Source of the DNA: Tetranychus cinnabarinus
Taxonomy: Eukaryota; Arthropoda; Arachnida; Trombidiformes; Tetranychidae
Direction of reading: 5' to 3'
Length of the DNA: 64,000 nt
Assembly (NCBI GenBank): GCA_022266195.1
Contig: WHVY01000003.1
Location: 9,176,001-9,240,000 of the forward strand
The notes below the pieces were generated by a model. The model made no database searches. It was not told the origin of the DNA and saw only the letters and a program-made list of their open reading frames with translations. Of this stretch, positions 1 to 11,163 are shown piece by piece (position 1 is the first letter of the stretch; each line of letters opens with the position of its first letter). A program made the translations under genes and the position numbers.

Positions 1-3000
1 TTGTTTCCAACTTGTATCAACAGGACAATGTTGGATGAAGCTTTCGTTAATTGAAATCATTTTCAATGAGAAAGCTTCTTTTCTTGAAAGTTGATTGACT
101 TTGCAAGTTAAATGATTTGCAAATGAATGGAAATGATGAAAATGCTGGAAATGAATCAATTTCAATGAAACTTGTAATTGATATGTAAAATGGTTAAGAG
201 GATCCACTTTGAAATGAGCTTCTTTACCACTTACAATAATTTGATTCAAATTGTATTCATAATGATGGTGATGATGGAGAAGGAAAAGAAGAAGAAGATG
301 AAAACGAAAAAGAAGCAATTAGGATGAGAGTAAAGATCCAAGTTAATCACAATTCGATTAACTCGAGAATTGAAGATTTATGTGAGAAAAGCTGACAGTT
401 ACAGATAACTGTAAATAGTTTCTGATTATCAACAGCTAATGTTATTGATGTGAGTTGCGAGACTAAAGATATTGATGATTTAATAAAAGCCGAGAACTCA
501 TCTGAACTCATCTGAATCCATCTGATATTGAGTTATTTTTACTTGACGATCAATTGTTCAACATTTCACTGGCAATTATCATCACTTACTCAATAATATT
601 TACCATTAATAAAAACTGAATGATAAATTATTGCTAATTTAATTGATTTGCAAATGTGAAACAGGCAAACATTATAAATCGACATTCGACTTTTGATGAA
701 TAAAATTTCAACTTCAGTTGTTGCTCGAGTCATTAATCATGTAAGCTAGAAAAGCTGGAACTTTGATTTAGTCTTTTCTTGATTCAACTTTAATTTCATT
801 TGTTTACCACATTTCAATATCCGAAAGTTGAACTCATTTTAAACATCATTAATCTTGCAACATTTACAATGAAAATGACTTGGACTTGATTCAATGTGAA
901 CATTATTTAACCGATAATAACATCTCATATTGTCCATTCATCACTGTTAATTGTATCATCAAAACTGATAAATCAATAATTCCATTGTCTTTTTGGGTCC
1001 AGTTTTGGGTTGGATAAGAAAAGCGATTTTGGTCATTTTCATTGTAACCATAAGGGAACATAAAGGATACATTGTATTATTACCATCAATGGCAGTCTAT
1101 TCATAGTTGGATAGTTTAAGATAATCAATGGAACGGTTCAACCATGTTAACTGTTAATCATCTTCTTAGTCTTAATTAACAAGTTGCAATCCATTTTCTT
1201 GTTACCACAGTGAATATCAAAAAGATCAACCTTGTACTATTGAGGTTTCTCTGAAGAAAGCTTTTCTAATTTTAAACAACTTCAATTGTAAAGTTGAAAA
1301 TATACAGCAATAGAGGAAAAGGGAAAGGCTCATGTAATGTACATGATGCACTGAATCAAGAGACGCCTACACAGAGTTTGCTGAAAATAGATGAGAAACG
1401 AAGTAAAAAATGTAATAAAAATGTTCACTTTGTTAATCAATTGTTAATGAGCGAAAGCAATTTTCATTGCAAGCACTCATTCAGTCGGAATGGTTGTAAA
1501 ATGAATGTTGGTTGAAAATCAAATTTACAGTTAACTTGATCAAGTCTATGAGCAAAATAACGTTAAATCACGTTAAGTGCAAAAATATGCAAGAATTGAA
1601 TAAGATGAGAAGCAATCGCCCAAATGGATGATTAATTAAATTATTAATTTATGTAAATGTTATTGCTTTTGAGAAGTTTGTTTTTAAAGACGAAATGAGT
1701 TCAATCATTACAATTGTAATTCAGAATCAACCGAGAAATGGTCAATTATCGGAATAACAAGAAAAGTAAACATCTTTGAGTTGACAAAAGTGTCATTTGA
1801 CGTTGATTGTGTTTGGTGTTTGAATCAAAGCAGCAATTAAATTTAAAACCTTTCAATTGTTGAAACAGTTGTAAGGTAAAAATGGGTTTTCAATTTGAAA
1901 CAACATTAAATTGGGATTGAGTCAATTCGCGATTCTATTAGCAAATGTCAAGATTGAGTTAGGAAGTTACTTTGAATTGAATAATCTTTGGACTGACCAA
2001 TGATCAGGTTTGATTAAATGGAATGTCCATTTGAATGAATTAGCAATATTTTGTCACCCTTTCTATCAATTTGTTTGTGTAAATGAATAAATTATCCAAG
2101 TGAATGGATAACATGGACGAGTCTATCAATAAATCAAAGTATCTTAAAGTGAAAATAAAGGTTTTCTCAAGTTATCAAGTTGATGGTGTGATGTTCAATG
2201 ATTTTGCTCAAATTGATTATCCTGGAATGATCAAGGTTCAGGTTGGAAAGCAAAAAGCTGTTTTTCAATCTTCAATTTCAACCATAAATATATTTAGGTG
2301 AACCATTGATTCTGTAGAAAATCTTTTTCTCTTTTCCTTCCCAAACCTTTGTTCAGCTTGAAATGGATTTTCACACTTTTTCACTCGCCACTGACAATCA
2401 CAACATTATTTTGAGCAATAAATTTTCAAACCCAAATCATTCGATATCAGGAAACATCATTTAATATCCAAGTAATTCAATAGGGATTCAAGGGAAGCAA
2501 AAGAATGACCAGTTTTAACCGAAAAATAATTTGAATCTTTCCAGACTTTTGCGATTCTCCATTTTTTAGGTTAACATTGAACCCAAATTTGACCAAAGCT
2601 GTGATTAACCAAATGGTTCAACTTTCGAAACCAGGAAAAGTTAAAAATATAAATTTCGATGATTCCCTTGCTTCAATTAATCTTAGCGACTAGACAAAGC
2701 AAAACAAAATTCATCATTTTTCAAATGTTGAACTTAATGAAGTTTCATTTGGTGAAAAAAGGAAAAAATTTCTAATGCAATTACCTGAAAAAATCAGAGT
2801 CTACTTTTAGCTAATGGAATCGATACTTTTATCCATTAGCATTTTCATTGATTTTCCTTCAGATATTCTTGGCCTATTCTAAGTCTATCCAAAATGAGTT
2901 GAGACAGAAATGTATGTTGGAAAACAATGAGAAATGAATAAATATTAGAAAAGGAAAAACTAGTTAACCCATGAAATGGAAAATGAATTTATATCGTGAT

Positions 3001-5310
3001 TTGTGAATAGTTGATTAAAGAATAGAAAATGAAATTTGTTTTCATTTGAATAATTAATTTAACTTTAATATCAATTTCAAGTTTATCATATTTCAATAGC
3101 AAGGAAACTCCATGGGATGGAAGAGTTTTGCGTTTTCTAAAATGAAAAATTCTGTTGATGGAAAAATCAAAGTCAGATAGAAATGATTTGTTTTCTCGTT
3201 CCAAGAGTCACAGAGATAATCCAAATAGCAATTAACGATTGATCATGAAACGAATTTTCTGCTTGTTTCAAGAGTCAAATCAAAACCATTCAAAGACTAA
3301 CCAACCATGATTAAGCTCAATTGAGATCACCAACCGAAACTTTTTTTCTGATTAACTTTTATAAGTGTTATCCAAATAATACCCAAAACTAGGAGTAACA
3401 TAAGGTTTTGACTCAGCCTGATGTGCATGATAAATCATGAGATTTGATGGTGTTTAGTGACAACTTTTTTTTCTCAATTCGTTGGTTAATCCAACGAAAG
3501 AAGGCAGAATTTGCAATTACAATTCTACAGGGAATCAGGGATTGAGAATAACTCTTAAACCAATTCTAATGAAATTCACAAAAATCTTTCCATGGAATCC
3601 AAACTTTTCATTTTACATAAAAATGACTAAAACAGAAAAGTGATTTCAACTTTTTTCTGGTCAATGAACAATTTAATAATTGCATTTAATTAGACAATGT
3701 TTGGAGTCTAAAAGCTTACAAATTGCATGTTTCAGTATCGTAAGATAATGTTTCAACGATAATCATGAGGAAAGAATAAAAATTGATGCAAAAAATGAAA
3801 GTTGACAGTTTAATTACAGCTTCGATTACAGTCTAAATTGTTGGAAAATGTTTTCGTTCTCAATGTTCATGATCAATCAAAAGTTTATGGAAAAGTGGAA
3901 AGTTGCAAAAAATGAATTTCCATGAAAAGATGATCAATAATTGATGGATAATTATGATTGGGAATTTTTTTTTCTCCAATTCTCTTCATTAATATTTAAT
4001 TTTGCAAATTTCCATCAGTGTTGACTTTTGTTGCCCAATTGATGCAGAAGAGCATTTCAACTGGAAACAGTTTTTTCATCAATCACAAGTCGACTTTCAT
4101 CGGCAACATGATAATGAAGAGGAAAAAATATTCAATTAATCAACGACAATCGTGAAACAAGGAGAAGAATAAATAAGAATAGAATTTTTGATATCGCAAT
4201 GAAACAATTAATGTTTAGCCTTTTTTTCTTGAGATAACATTATTCTTATTGATGGATGGTTCTCATGAGAAATGAACGCAAGACGATGATAAATCGAGTT
4301 TTGTTTCTTGTTGATGAAAAGAGCAAATAACTGTTATGACAAACTTTTATACATTTGTTGTTGTTGTTTTTTTCATTTTCAAAGATAACATTAAAACTCA
4401 GGGAATGGCACTGAGAGTGAAGAAAGCAAAAACTCCCTGAAGGAGTTTACCTGTGACCAAAGTTTATCGATTACATAATTTGAGAACCAGAATTGGAGAT
4501 TGTATCCTGGGTAACCTCAAGGAGTTTACGAGTGCAAAATGATGATGACAATGATGTCATGTTGCAAATGTAAATTTGATTAAAGGTTAACTTGACAAGA
4601 TAATAGTTTGAGTAAATATCAAGTGAAACAGGTTAACATTGGATAAGATTTTGAATTTTCAATATTTTTCCCTTTTTTTGCTGGAAAATTTTGCCCAAAA
4701 AATGGTTCGTTTTTTTTGGTGCCTTGGAAATGTAATGATTAGGAAAAGATATGAAACGGTTGAAACTAACAATCTTGTGCTTCTCTGGGAATGATTGGGA
4801 TTGATCAAGTAATATCAGATAATGTTGAAGGTAACATTATGTTCAATGTTGCACTTTACCAGGCCTTTTTTATGACAACGTTTATGAAAGGTTATCGAGA
4901 TACGCCTTAATTTGGTTGCAGGTTTTATTTTGTTTATTTTCAGTTCTGTTATCATAAAACTATTCATGCAAAGCTTATTCTGTTCTGGTTCAATGTACAA
5001 ACTTTCATTAAGATTCATTAAAAAACATCTTCAAGTTTATCTTTGCCTACACCGGCAACCATTACTTTTTTTAGCAACTTTCATGTTAACATGATTTAGT
5101 CTATTAATAGTTTAAATATCACTGTAAACATGAATTTGAAGCTCTAAATGGGCCAAGTAAACAGTGGTTATCAAAGGTTTCAAGTTTGAAACTTTTTTTC
5201 TTTGATGAAATTTTTGTCGAGAATTGAATTCGTTATGAAATGTGAATGTGGCAGTTGATGTTGTTTAGAGGCTTAAAAGAGCATCGAGTTAGGGTTAGAA
5301 GGGTACTTAC
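1..5310 (-). other. probable large intron of the SK channel gene; no gene seen
   Basis: No convincing coding exon is visible on either strand. The SK exon at 5311 ends with a good splice donor (GTAAGT in minus orientation), and the remaining channel exons (S2-S6, calmodulin-binding region) are not recognisable here, so they should lie beyond the left edge. The sequence is AT-rich with only short random ORFs and a purine-rich GAA/GAT stretch near 270-315. Confidence 0.6.
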
Positions 5311-7606
5311 CTTTGTGTAGACTGCTGCTGATGAAAGTTCATTTTCAATGACCATGACAATTATACCGAAAAGAGCCATTACTAGAGCATAATCACTGAT
5401 TCTTTTTCGCTTTTCAAACAAAGCTTTTCTTCGACCTAAACGGTAGCCCACATTTGGCCTGTGGAAACCAGTTGGGCCACCAGCGCCTGCACTTACACTG
5501 CCAGCACCTCCACCTTGTCCAGTTATACTGGGATTGTGTGGACGCTTCTTGTCACTGTCAACTGAATTGGAGGCAAATGAACGCTGATTTGTAACTGGTC
5601 CTGGCGCTGGATTTTCCGTTGTTATGCTTAAAAATCCGTCTTTATTGGTTACACCAAGTGTTCCCGCAATTAGGTCAGACACTACACCTATAGAGTGATC
5701 ACCTATTCCATCAACCACACTGGTTCTGTGTTGAGAGTTGGCTGGTTGATGTGACGAGTTGTGGGTTGCGTTTTTCATTGCCGATGGAATGGAAAGAGTT
5801 GAAGAAGTAACTGGTTTACGTAAATTTCGGAAGCCGGGAAACGCTCCGTTGATCCGAAGTGAATCTGCTGCAATCTCGGCAATCTCATTGTCAACCATTC
5901 GATAAACTGAAGATGTAATTCCTGTGAGTGAGGTTCGAGTGGCCGGATTGTAGGGACAATTGGAACCATGTCCAGTAAAGCTAACATTAGTACCATAAGT
6001 GGGACCAGTTGGTCCAGTACCACTTGTTGCCAGGTAGGGAGGAATAGAAGCAATAAAGTTACTCGTTCCTCCTCCTCCGCCTGTGACTCCAGTCGATGTA
6101 CCCAGGTGATAGTGGTTAGTGTTGCTACAAGTGTGAGCACAGTTGTGATGAGTGTGATGATGATGATGGCCAGTGTTGACAGAGACACAGCATGCACCGT
6201 AAGGACCACTAGTTGCAACGGTTGATCCAACAGCATATCCCGTATGATGGGATGAAGATGAAGTCTGCTTTTGTTGTTGTTGACAACTTGAATTTGGCTG
6301 CAAGTGTGAACAGTGAAACAATGGTGTTGATGCCTCACAACAGCAATTCAAAGCCTGACTTGATAGGCGCACACTCTCACGAGAAATAGTCCGTGTCAAG
6401 AAACTATGATCAAGACGAGAGAGACCCAAACGCGCATGAGATGGCCAAAGATGATGCCTCACTTTGGATCCTATTACTGGGAGTTTTCAGCATTCCAGTC
6501 AAAGTGTTATCATCATAAAAGGATTGTGATAAAAGGATGAAGAGACACAGGATTGGGAGGCAAAAAACAAGTTGCAAGTTAATAAAAAAGAAATATTTTC
6601 TTCCTTTTTTTCTTTTCTTTTTTTTTCATCTTCTTCTTCTGTCAACTTTGAGTTTTAATAGCAAGTTTCATGTTTTTCATTGAATTTATTTATTCATCTA
6701 TTTCATTGAAAACAAATCAAACCATGAAAGTAAAATGAGTCTCTTCTGTATACAAGAAGAAGGGCAAAATATAAATATTGCAAGGAAATGTAAGAACAAG
6801 AAATAACCAAAAATAACTGTCTATATGTTTTCATAGATAATTTTGATTCCAAGGGGAAAATTATTTTGGGATTCAGGCCAAGATAACTTATTATCATCAT
6901 CATGTTCATCTGTTCAACTACTCAATAACAACCATTACCAACATCTTTCTTTTTCATCTCATTTCCGATTTTTCCAACTTTTCTTCGTTTCGTATTTTTT
7001 TGCTCCTCAACATTTTCAATAACATTCAATGATAATACATTTCCTTTGCTGCCATTAAGTTACAAACAACAACAATCGTTATTGTATAAGAAATTATATT
7101 CAACTTTTGCCATTCTTTTTGTTTCATTTTTTCTCTCCATTGAAACAGAATAATTTGCCTGAAAACATTGAGCTTTTGTGTTCTAACTCATAAATCTTTA
7201 GAAATTAACTTTTTTTCGGTTAACTTGGATATTTACCTCCAAATGGTGGAGCTATGTTTGTATTGATCACATTGTGACCTCTACAACAGGCAGTTGTTGC
7301 ATTGGATCGACGTCGATGAGTGACACAGGAATGATCACGAATCAATTGCAACTCTTTCTCATCGGGTTCATCACATGATTTAATTGTTATTTGTGGACCA
7401 ATTTCAGGACACGAACGGTAACTGGGCTGAAGAGTGGCATCAACAGGAGGTTCCAAGGAATCTAAACCAACTGTTGGCTCAGGCCTTTCAGGTTCGGAAT
7501 GCATACGACCAAATAACATTGGCTCGGCTTTCAACTTTCCAATGCTCAGCTTAAAACAGAATCCAAACTTTAATTTCAACCTCAATTCAATCAAATCTAA
7601 TTTCAT
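5311..7606 (-). CDS. SK: small-conductance calcium-activated potassium channel, N-terminal exons (partial)
   Basis: Two minus-strand exons are supported: about 7606-7237 and 6476-5311. The donor after 7237 and acceptor before 6476 join in phase (Gly to Val). The second exon ends with the pre-S1 and S1 region: the basic stretch GRRKALFEKRKRISDYAL followed by a hydrophobic helix and the residues ELSSAAVYTK, near-diagnostic of KCNN/SK channels. SK channels form calmodulin-gated K+ pores in the plasma membrane of neurons and muscle. The long cytoplasmic N-terminus is low complexity and rich in Ser, Thr and Gly with a His cluster (GHHHHHTHHNC), and shares the FRNLRKPV..STLSIP motif typical of arthropod SK. 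Exon 2 ends at a donor at 5310/5309. S2-S6 are absent from the window. The true start codon is uncertain: the exon is open to 7606, and the internal Met of MLFGRMHSEPE is an alternative. Confidence 0.88.
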
Positions 7607-10099
7607 TTAGACAAAAGCAAAAGGTAAACTTACCCAAAAAACGAGTCAATTTTGTGTCTTTCTTTTAAGAAACAAAAAAAGCTTTTTGTTCGTTTCAAGT
7701 TTCAATTGTGAATCCAATTTTCACAATTGAATTTATTTACAATTTAAAATGTCACTTTTAACATGCGATATTAACATTTAAGGCATTTAGTTTAAGGCTA
7801 GTGTGATTGGGTTGACTTGGGTAACTGTTGATACTTTTATGGGTTATCCCTTGGCTTTTGGTGTTCATTTTGGGCTAATAAATAATATCCTTTCTTGATT
7901 CAAGTTAACCATAATAGCAATAATTTAAATTGTTGTTAGGCACAAACAAGTGAAAATGAAAACAGTGAACAAAAGTAAAGACAATTTATGAATCACATTT
8001 TTGTTCAATTGCATACACTTAGCTGGTTGTCAACTTTCCGATGGTAAAACGGCTTTTACACTTGATCATTTTTACAAAACTTTTATCCATTATTAGAGCA
8101 CTTTTAATCCTTGAAATGATCATCATCAATGAAAGGAAACCAGAAACAAAAAGCAGGCAAAAAAAGAGTTGAAATAATGTTGAAATTGGCTTTGTTGGTT
8201 TGATGGTTGATGTCGTTGTTGATGATGATTATGGTAACAACGGTAACAACGATGATGTGAACGATAAAGATGATGATGATGATACAGACAATAATAATGA
8301 TGATAATGATGAAGATAATGACAGAGGAAGAAAGCCTAGTAAGCCTGGTTTTTACCTGCAAAATCAATAAAGAGAGCCAAATGAGAGATGATGATGATGA
8401 TGATGTTAAGAGAAAAGGTTGTCACTCAAATCCAGTGAGAGTCTATGAGTGATAAAAAGGTTTTGCTCTTCTCTTTGCTTAAGAAACGATAAAATCGATC
8501 AACTGAACAACAACAGAAAAAAAGAAATGAGAGAGAAAATCGAGAGTCTGAATGATGAAAATGAGAGCAACAAAAAATGTCTAACATGGTAAATCTGGTT
8601 TAATGTATATTCTTGGTATACTTTTCATTTGCAAAAAGCCTAATAATGCATATGCATGGAAGAAGCTTATTAATGTTTACTGTAACTTTTTTGTTTCATT
8701 TTTAGACTCATTATCAGTGAATTTAGCTGCTTTTTCCTGGTAACTTCAACATTCACCTTTCAACCAACACAACATTTTTCACATTTAATCACACACTTGA
8801 TCAAACCCTTTAACAGGACAATTGTCACTCGCAATTAACACTCAATTATTAATGGACATTTACTGTTTACTCTAGTTGATTGCTTGGCAAATTTGATCAA
8901 TTTGGTAAAATTGTTTCACTATTTTTTGGGTTTCCTTTTGGGTTCATTTAAAGTCCAAAATGGATATTAAATCAACAGATGACATTATTAACCTTAAATT
9001 TGTACAATTAAGTCAGATTTGGATAATTAATTGTTTAACCTTTGAAAGAAGTGGGAAAGATTGAAACAAGGTTCACTTAAATTGGCTTCAAGAGTTGGTA
9101 AATAAAAGTATTAATATTGTTATCCTTGTTTACATGGGAAGGTGAATTAATGAGCAGATAATTAGAGTTGAATTGATGAATGGAGGACATTTTTTTCTGG
9201 TTAAACCTGGCTTTTGATACTGGGAGGTAAAAGGTAACATGATATTCAAGTTTTAAAGAGTAATGAATAATTTTGATTAAAGCTTTTAAGGTTAAAATTT
9301 TTGATCATTTTTTGTGACAAGAAATGATTATAACATTGAAATGATAACAAATGGGAAACAAGTCAATCTGTCAGTTCGTAATGGTAAAAGTTTAAAAAAA
9401 GTGTTAGTTTCATGCCTTCAAGATTCACTTTTATTCAAAAGGGATTGGCATGAAAAGCATGATGAGAAAAGATGAAAAACTGATGAAATTTGATACTTGG
9501 TTTCAGGTAAATGATGGGATAACAAAGGAAGGAATTGTTATCAAAATAATCTTTAACCAAAACTGCTTACCTTACACCTTGGATGGCTTAATCATAGGGA
9601 AATGTTTATCTTTGCCGATGTTAATCATTTAATGTTTTCAAATCGTTTTCTTGTTTCTCATCCATTTTAGTTGCTCTTGATTCAACTGGTTGAATCAATT
9701 TTCAGTGTAATTGAAGAGCAATTTTCAAATGGTTAACTTGGTGGTTGGTTGATGGGTTGAGGTTACTTGTTACTTAGGCATGTAGGTTCACTTGGATTGT
9801 AGTTAAATTGTTGTCAAATTGATTCTCTTCAAGATGTTTGGCTGATGATGTTAAATGATGTTGCCTGATGTTTCTGCTGATGTTTGCTGTTGGTAAAACC
9901 TTAATCCATTGGATCCAGTTTTTGTCACAAAAGAGGAAAGAAGAGAAGTAAAAGGTGAAACTGAAAATGAAAATAGTTTGGCGGGAGTTGAAGATAGGAA
10001 GATTAGAGTGAGACTGGGAAGATTGAGAAGGAACGAGAATGCTCTGAATCTTCTGTGAATATAAAAGTATAATATTTGGATTGGCCTGTAGTTTTTATT
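7607..10099. other. intergenic / upstream region, no gene seen
   Basis: AT-rich sequence between the SK 5' exons and element A. It may hold SK upstream non-coding exons or promoter. The only clear structure is GAT trinucleotide tracts (8269-8283 and 8387-8404). Hydrophobic or Met-rich ORFs there are by-products of those tracts. Confidence 0.6.
8269..8404. repeat. GAT trinucleotide microsatellite tracts
   Basis: Two short uninterrupted GAT runs, five units at 8269-8283 and six units at 8387-8404, lie in a longer imperfect GAT/AAT-rich stretch. Confidence 0.8.
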
Positions 10100-11132
10100 T
10101 GAAAGGTTAAACAGTTCAATTCGTTTACAAACGTAGAGTTGATTTAAACACAATTAAATTTAATCACAATTAAAGTTGAATTCAAACAAACTCAGAAGAT
10201 TTATTCAGTCTTTCAAATCCTGAATGTTCAGGTTCTTTTAGGATCACTAGTTTACAAACTAAGAAATATGACCAAGATTAGACTGGATTACCAAAGGTTT
10301 AGAAACCACAAGTTGACCAAGAATGTTACTTGAAACAATGAAACTAGATTCGACTGGTTTGGTCACTTATACTGTTGAGTTAGCTTAGAAGCTCTTGAAC
10401 CCTTATCTTGTTGACCAATTAGCTTTAGAAAGCAAAAGATGAATTTAGAGTTGAAACGAGTTTCCAAACTCTAACCAGAAACAGCTAAAAACTGAGAAGT
10501 TGAACTCGATGATTATAATCAATAAAATAGCACACAATTCAATAGCTGTAATCTCGAGCATTGACCAGAATCAATTAGGCAAATATGTTGAGAAAACACA
10601 AATAGACTAAAGTCTTTAGGAAGCACAAAATTAAGAGCACAAATGGAAATTTTAGAAAACTTAAAGATATTTATTAACACCAAAAGAAAACCCAGAAAAT
10701 ATGAAGAGATGAAGGTTTATAAACCAGGATGAATTTAACAACTTATTAGCAGAATTGTAAAACACTTAAAGATAGATTCAGTTCATTTTGATACTTAATT
10801 ATGATTAAAATCAAAGACAAATCAAAAAAGACCATTAAACTCAATTATGAGAACCCATTATATACTGTTTTTAACGGAAGGAAAAGAACACAAGAAAAAG
10901 GAAAAGGAATGATTATGTAAGCTTAGAAGCTCTGACCAATTATCACTGTGACAACAGTAAACAATCTTATGATGTCATTGTTAGGGATTATTACAAAATT
11001 TACAAAACCAATTTTTTATATTTAACCAATGAAGCTTATAAGCTGAACAAAATGAAAATTAAAGATTAAATGATTAAATGATTTTTATCAAATGATTATG
11101 ATTGGAATGATTTTGGGCAACTCTACCCTTCA
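10100..11132 (-). repeat. 3' LTR of element A
   Basis: It is 1033 bp and matches 20588-21621 with the boundary exactly at TGAAAGG and CCCTTCA. Minus-strand TATA-like sequence at 10857-10864 and AATAAA at 10200-10205 mark likely promoter and polyadenylation signals. Short palindromes are listed in the findings. Confidence 0.93.
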
Positions 11133-11144
11133 CATCCCCTCCTC
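11133..11144 (-). promoter_or_regulatory. polypurine tract of element A
   Basis: Directly upstream of the 3' LTR the minus strand reads GAGGAGGGGATG, a purine run in the position where plus-strand DNA synthesis is primed. Confidence 0.75.
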
Positions 11145-11163
11145 GATGACTAAGAACCCAAAA

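Noticed and set aside
1294..2301. Two short plus-strand ORFs (1294-1515 and 2104-2301)
   Set aside because: No recognisable motif, AT-rich codon use like random sequence, and located in what is probably an SK intron.
8104..8452. Ile-rich and Asp/Met-rich ORFs on both strands
   Set aside because: They are translations of GAT/ATT microsatellite DNA.
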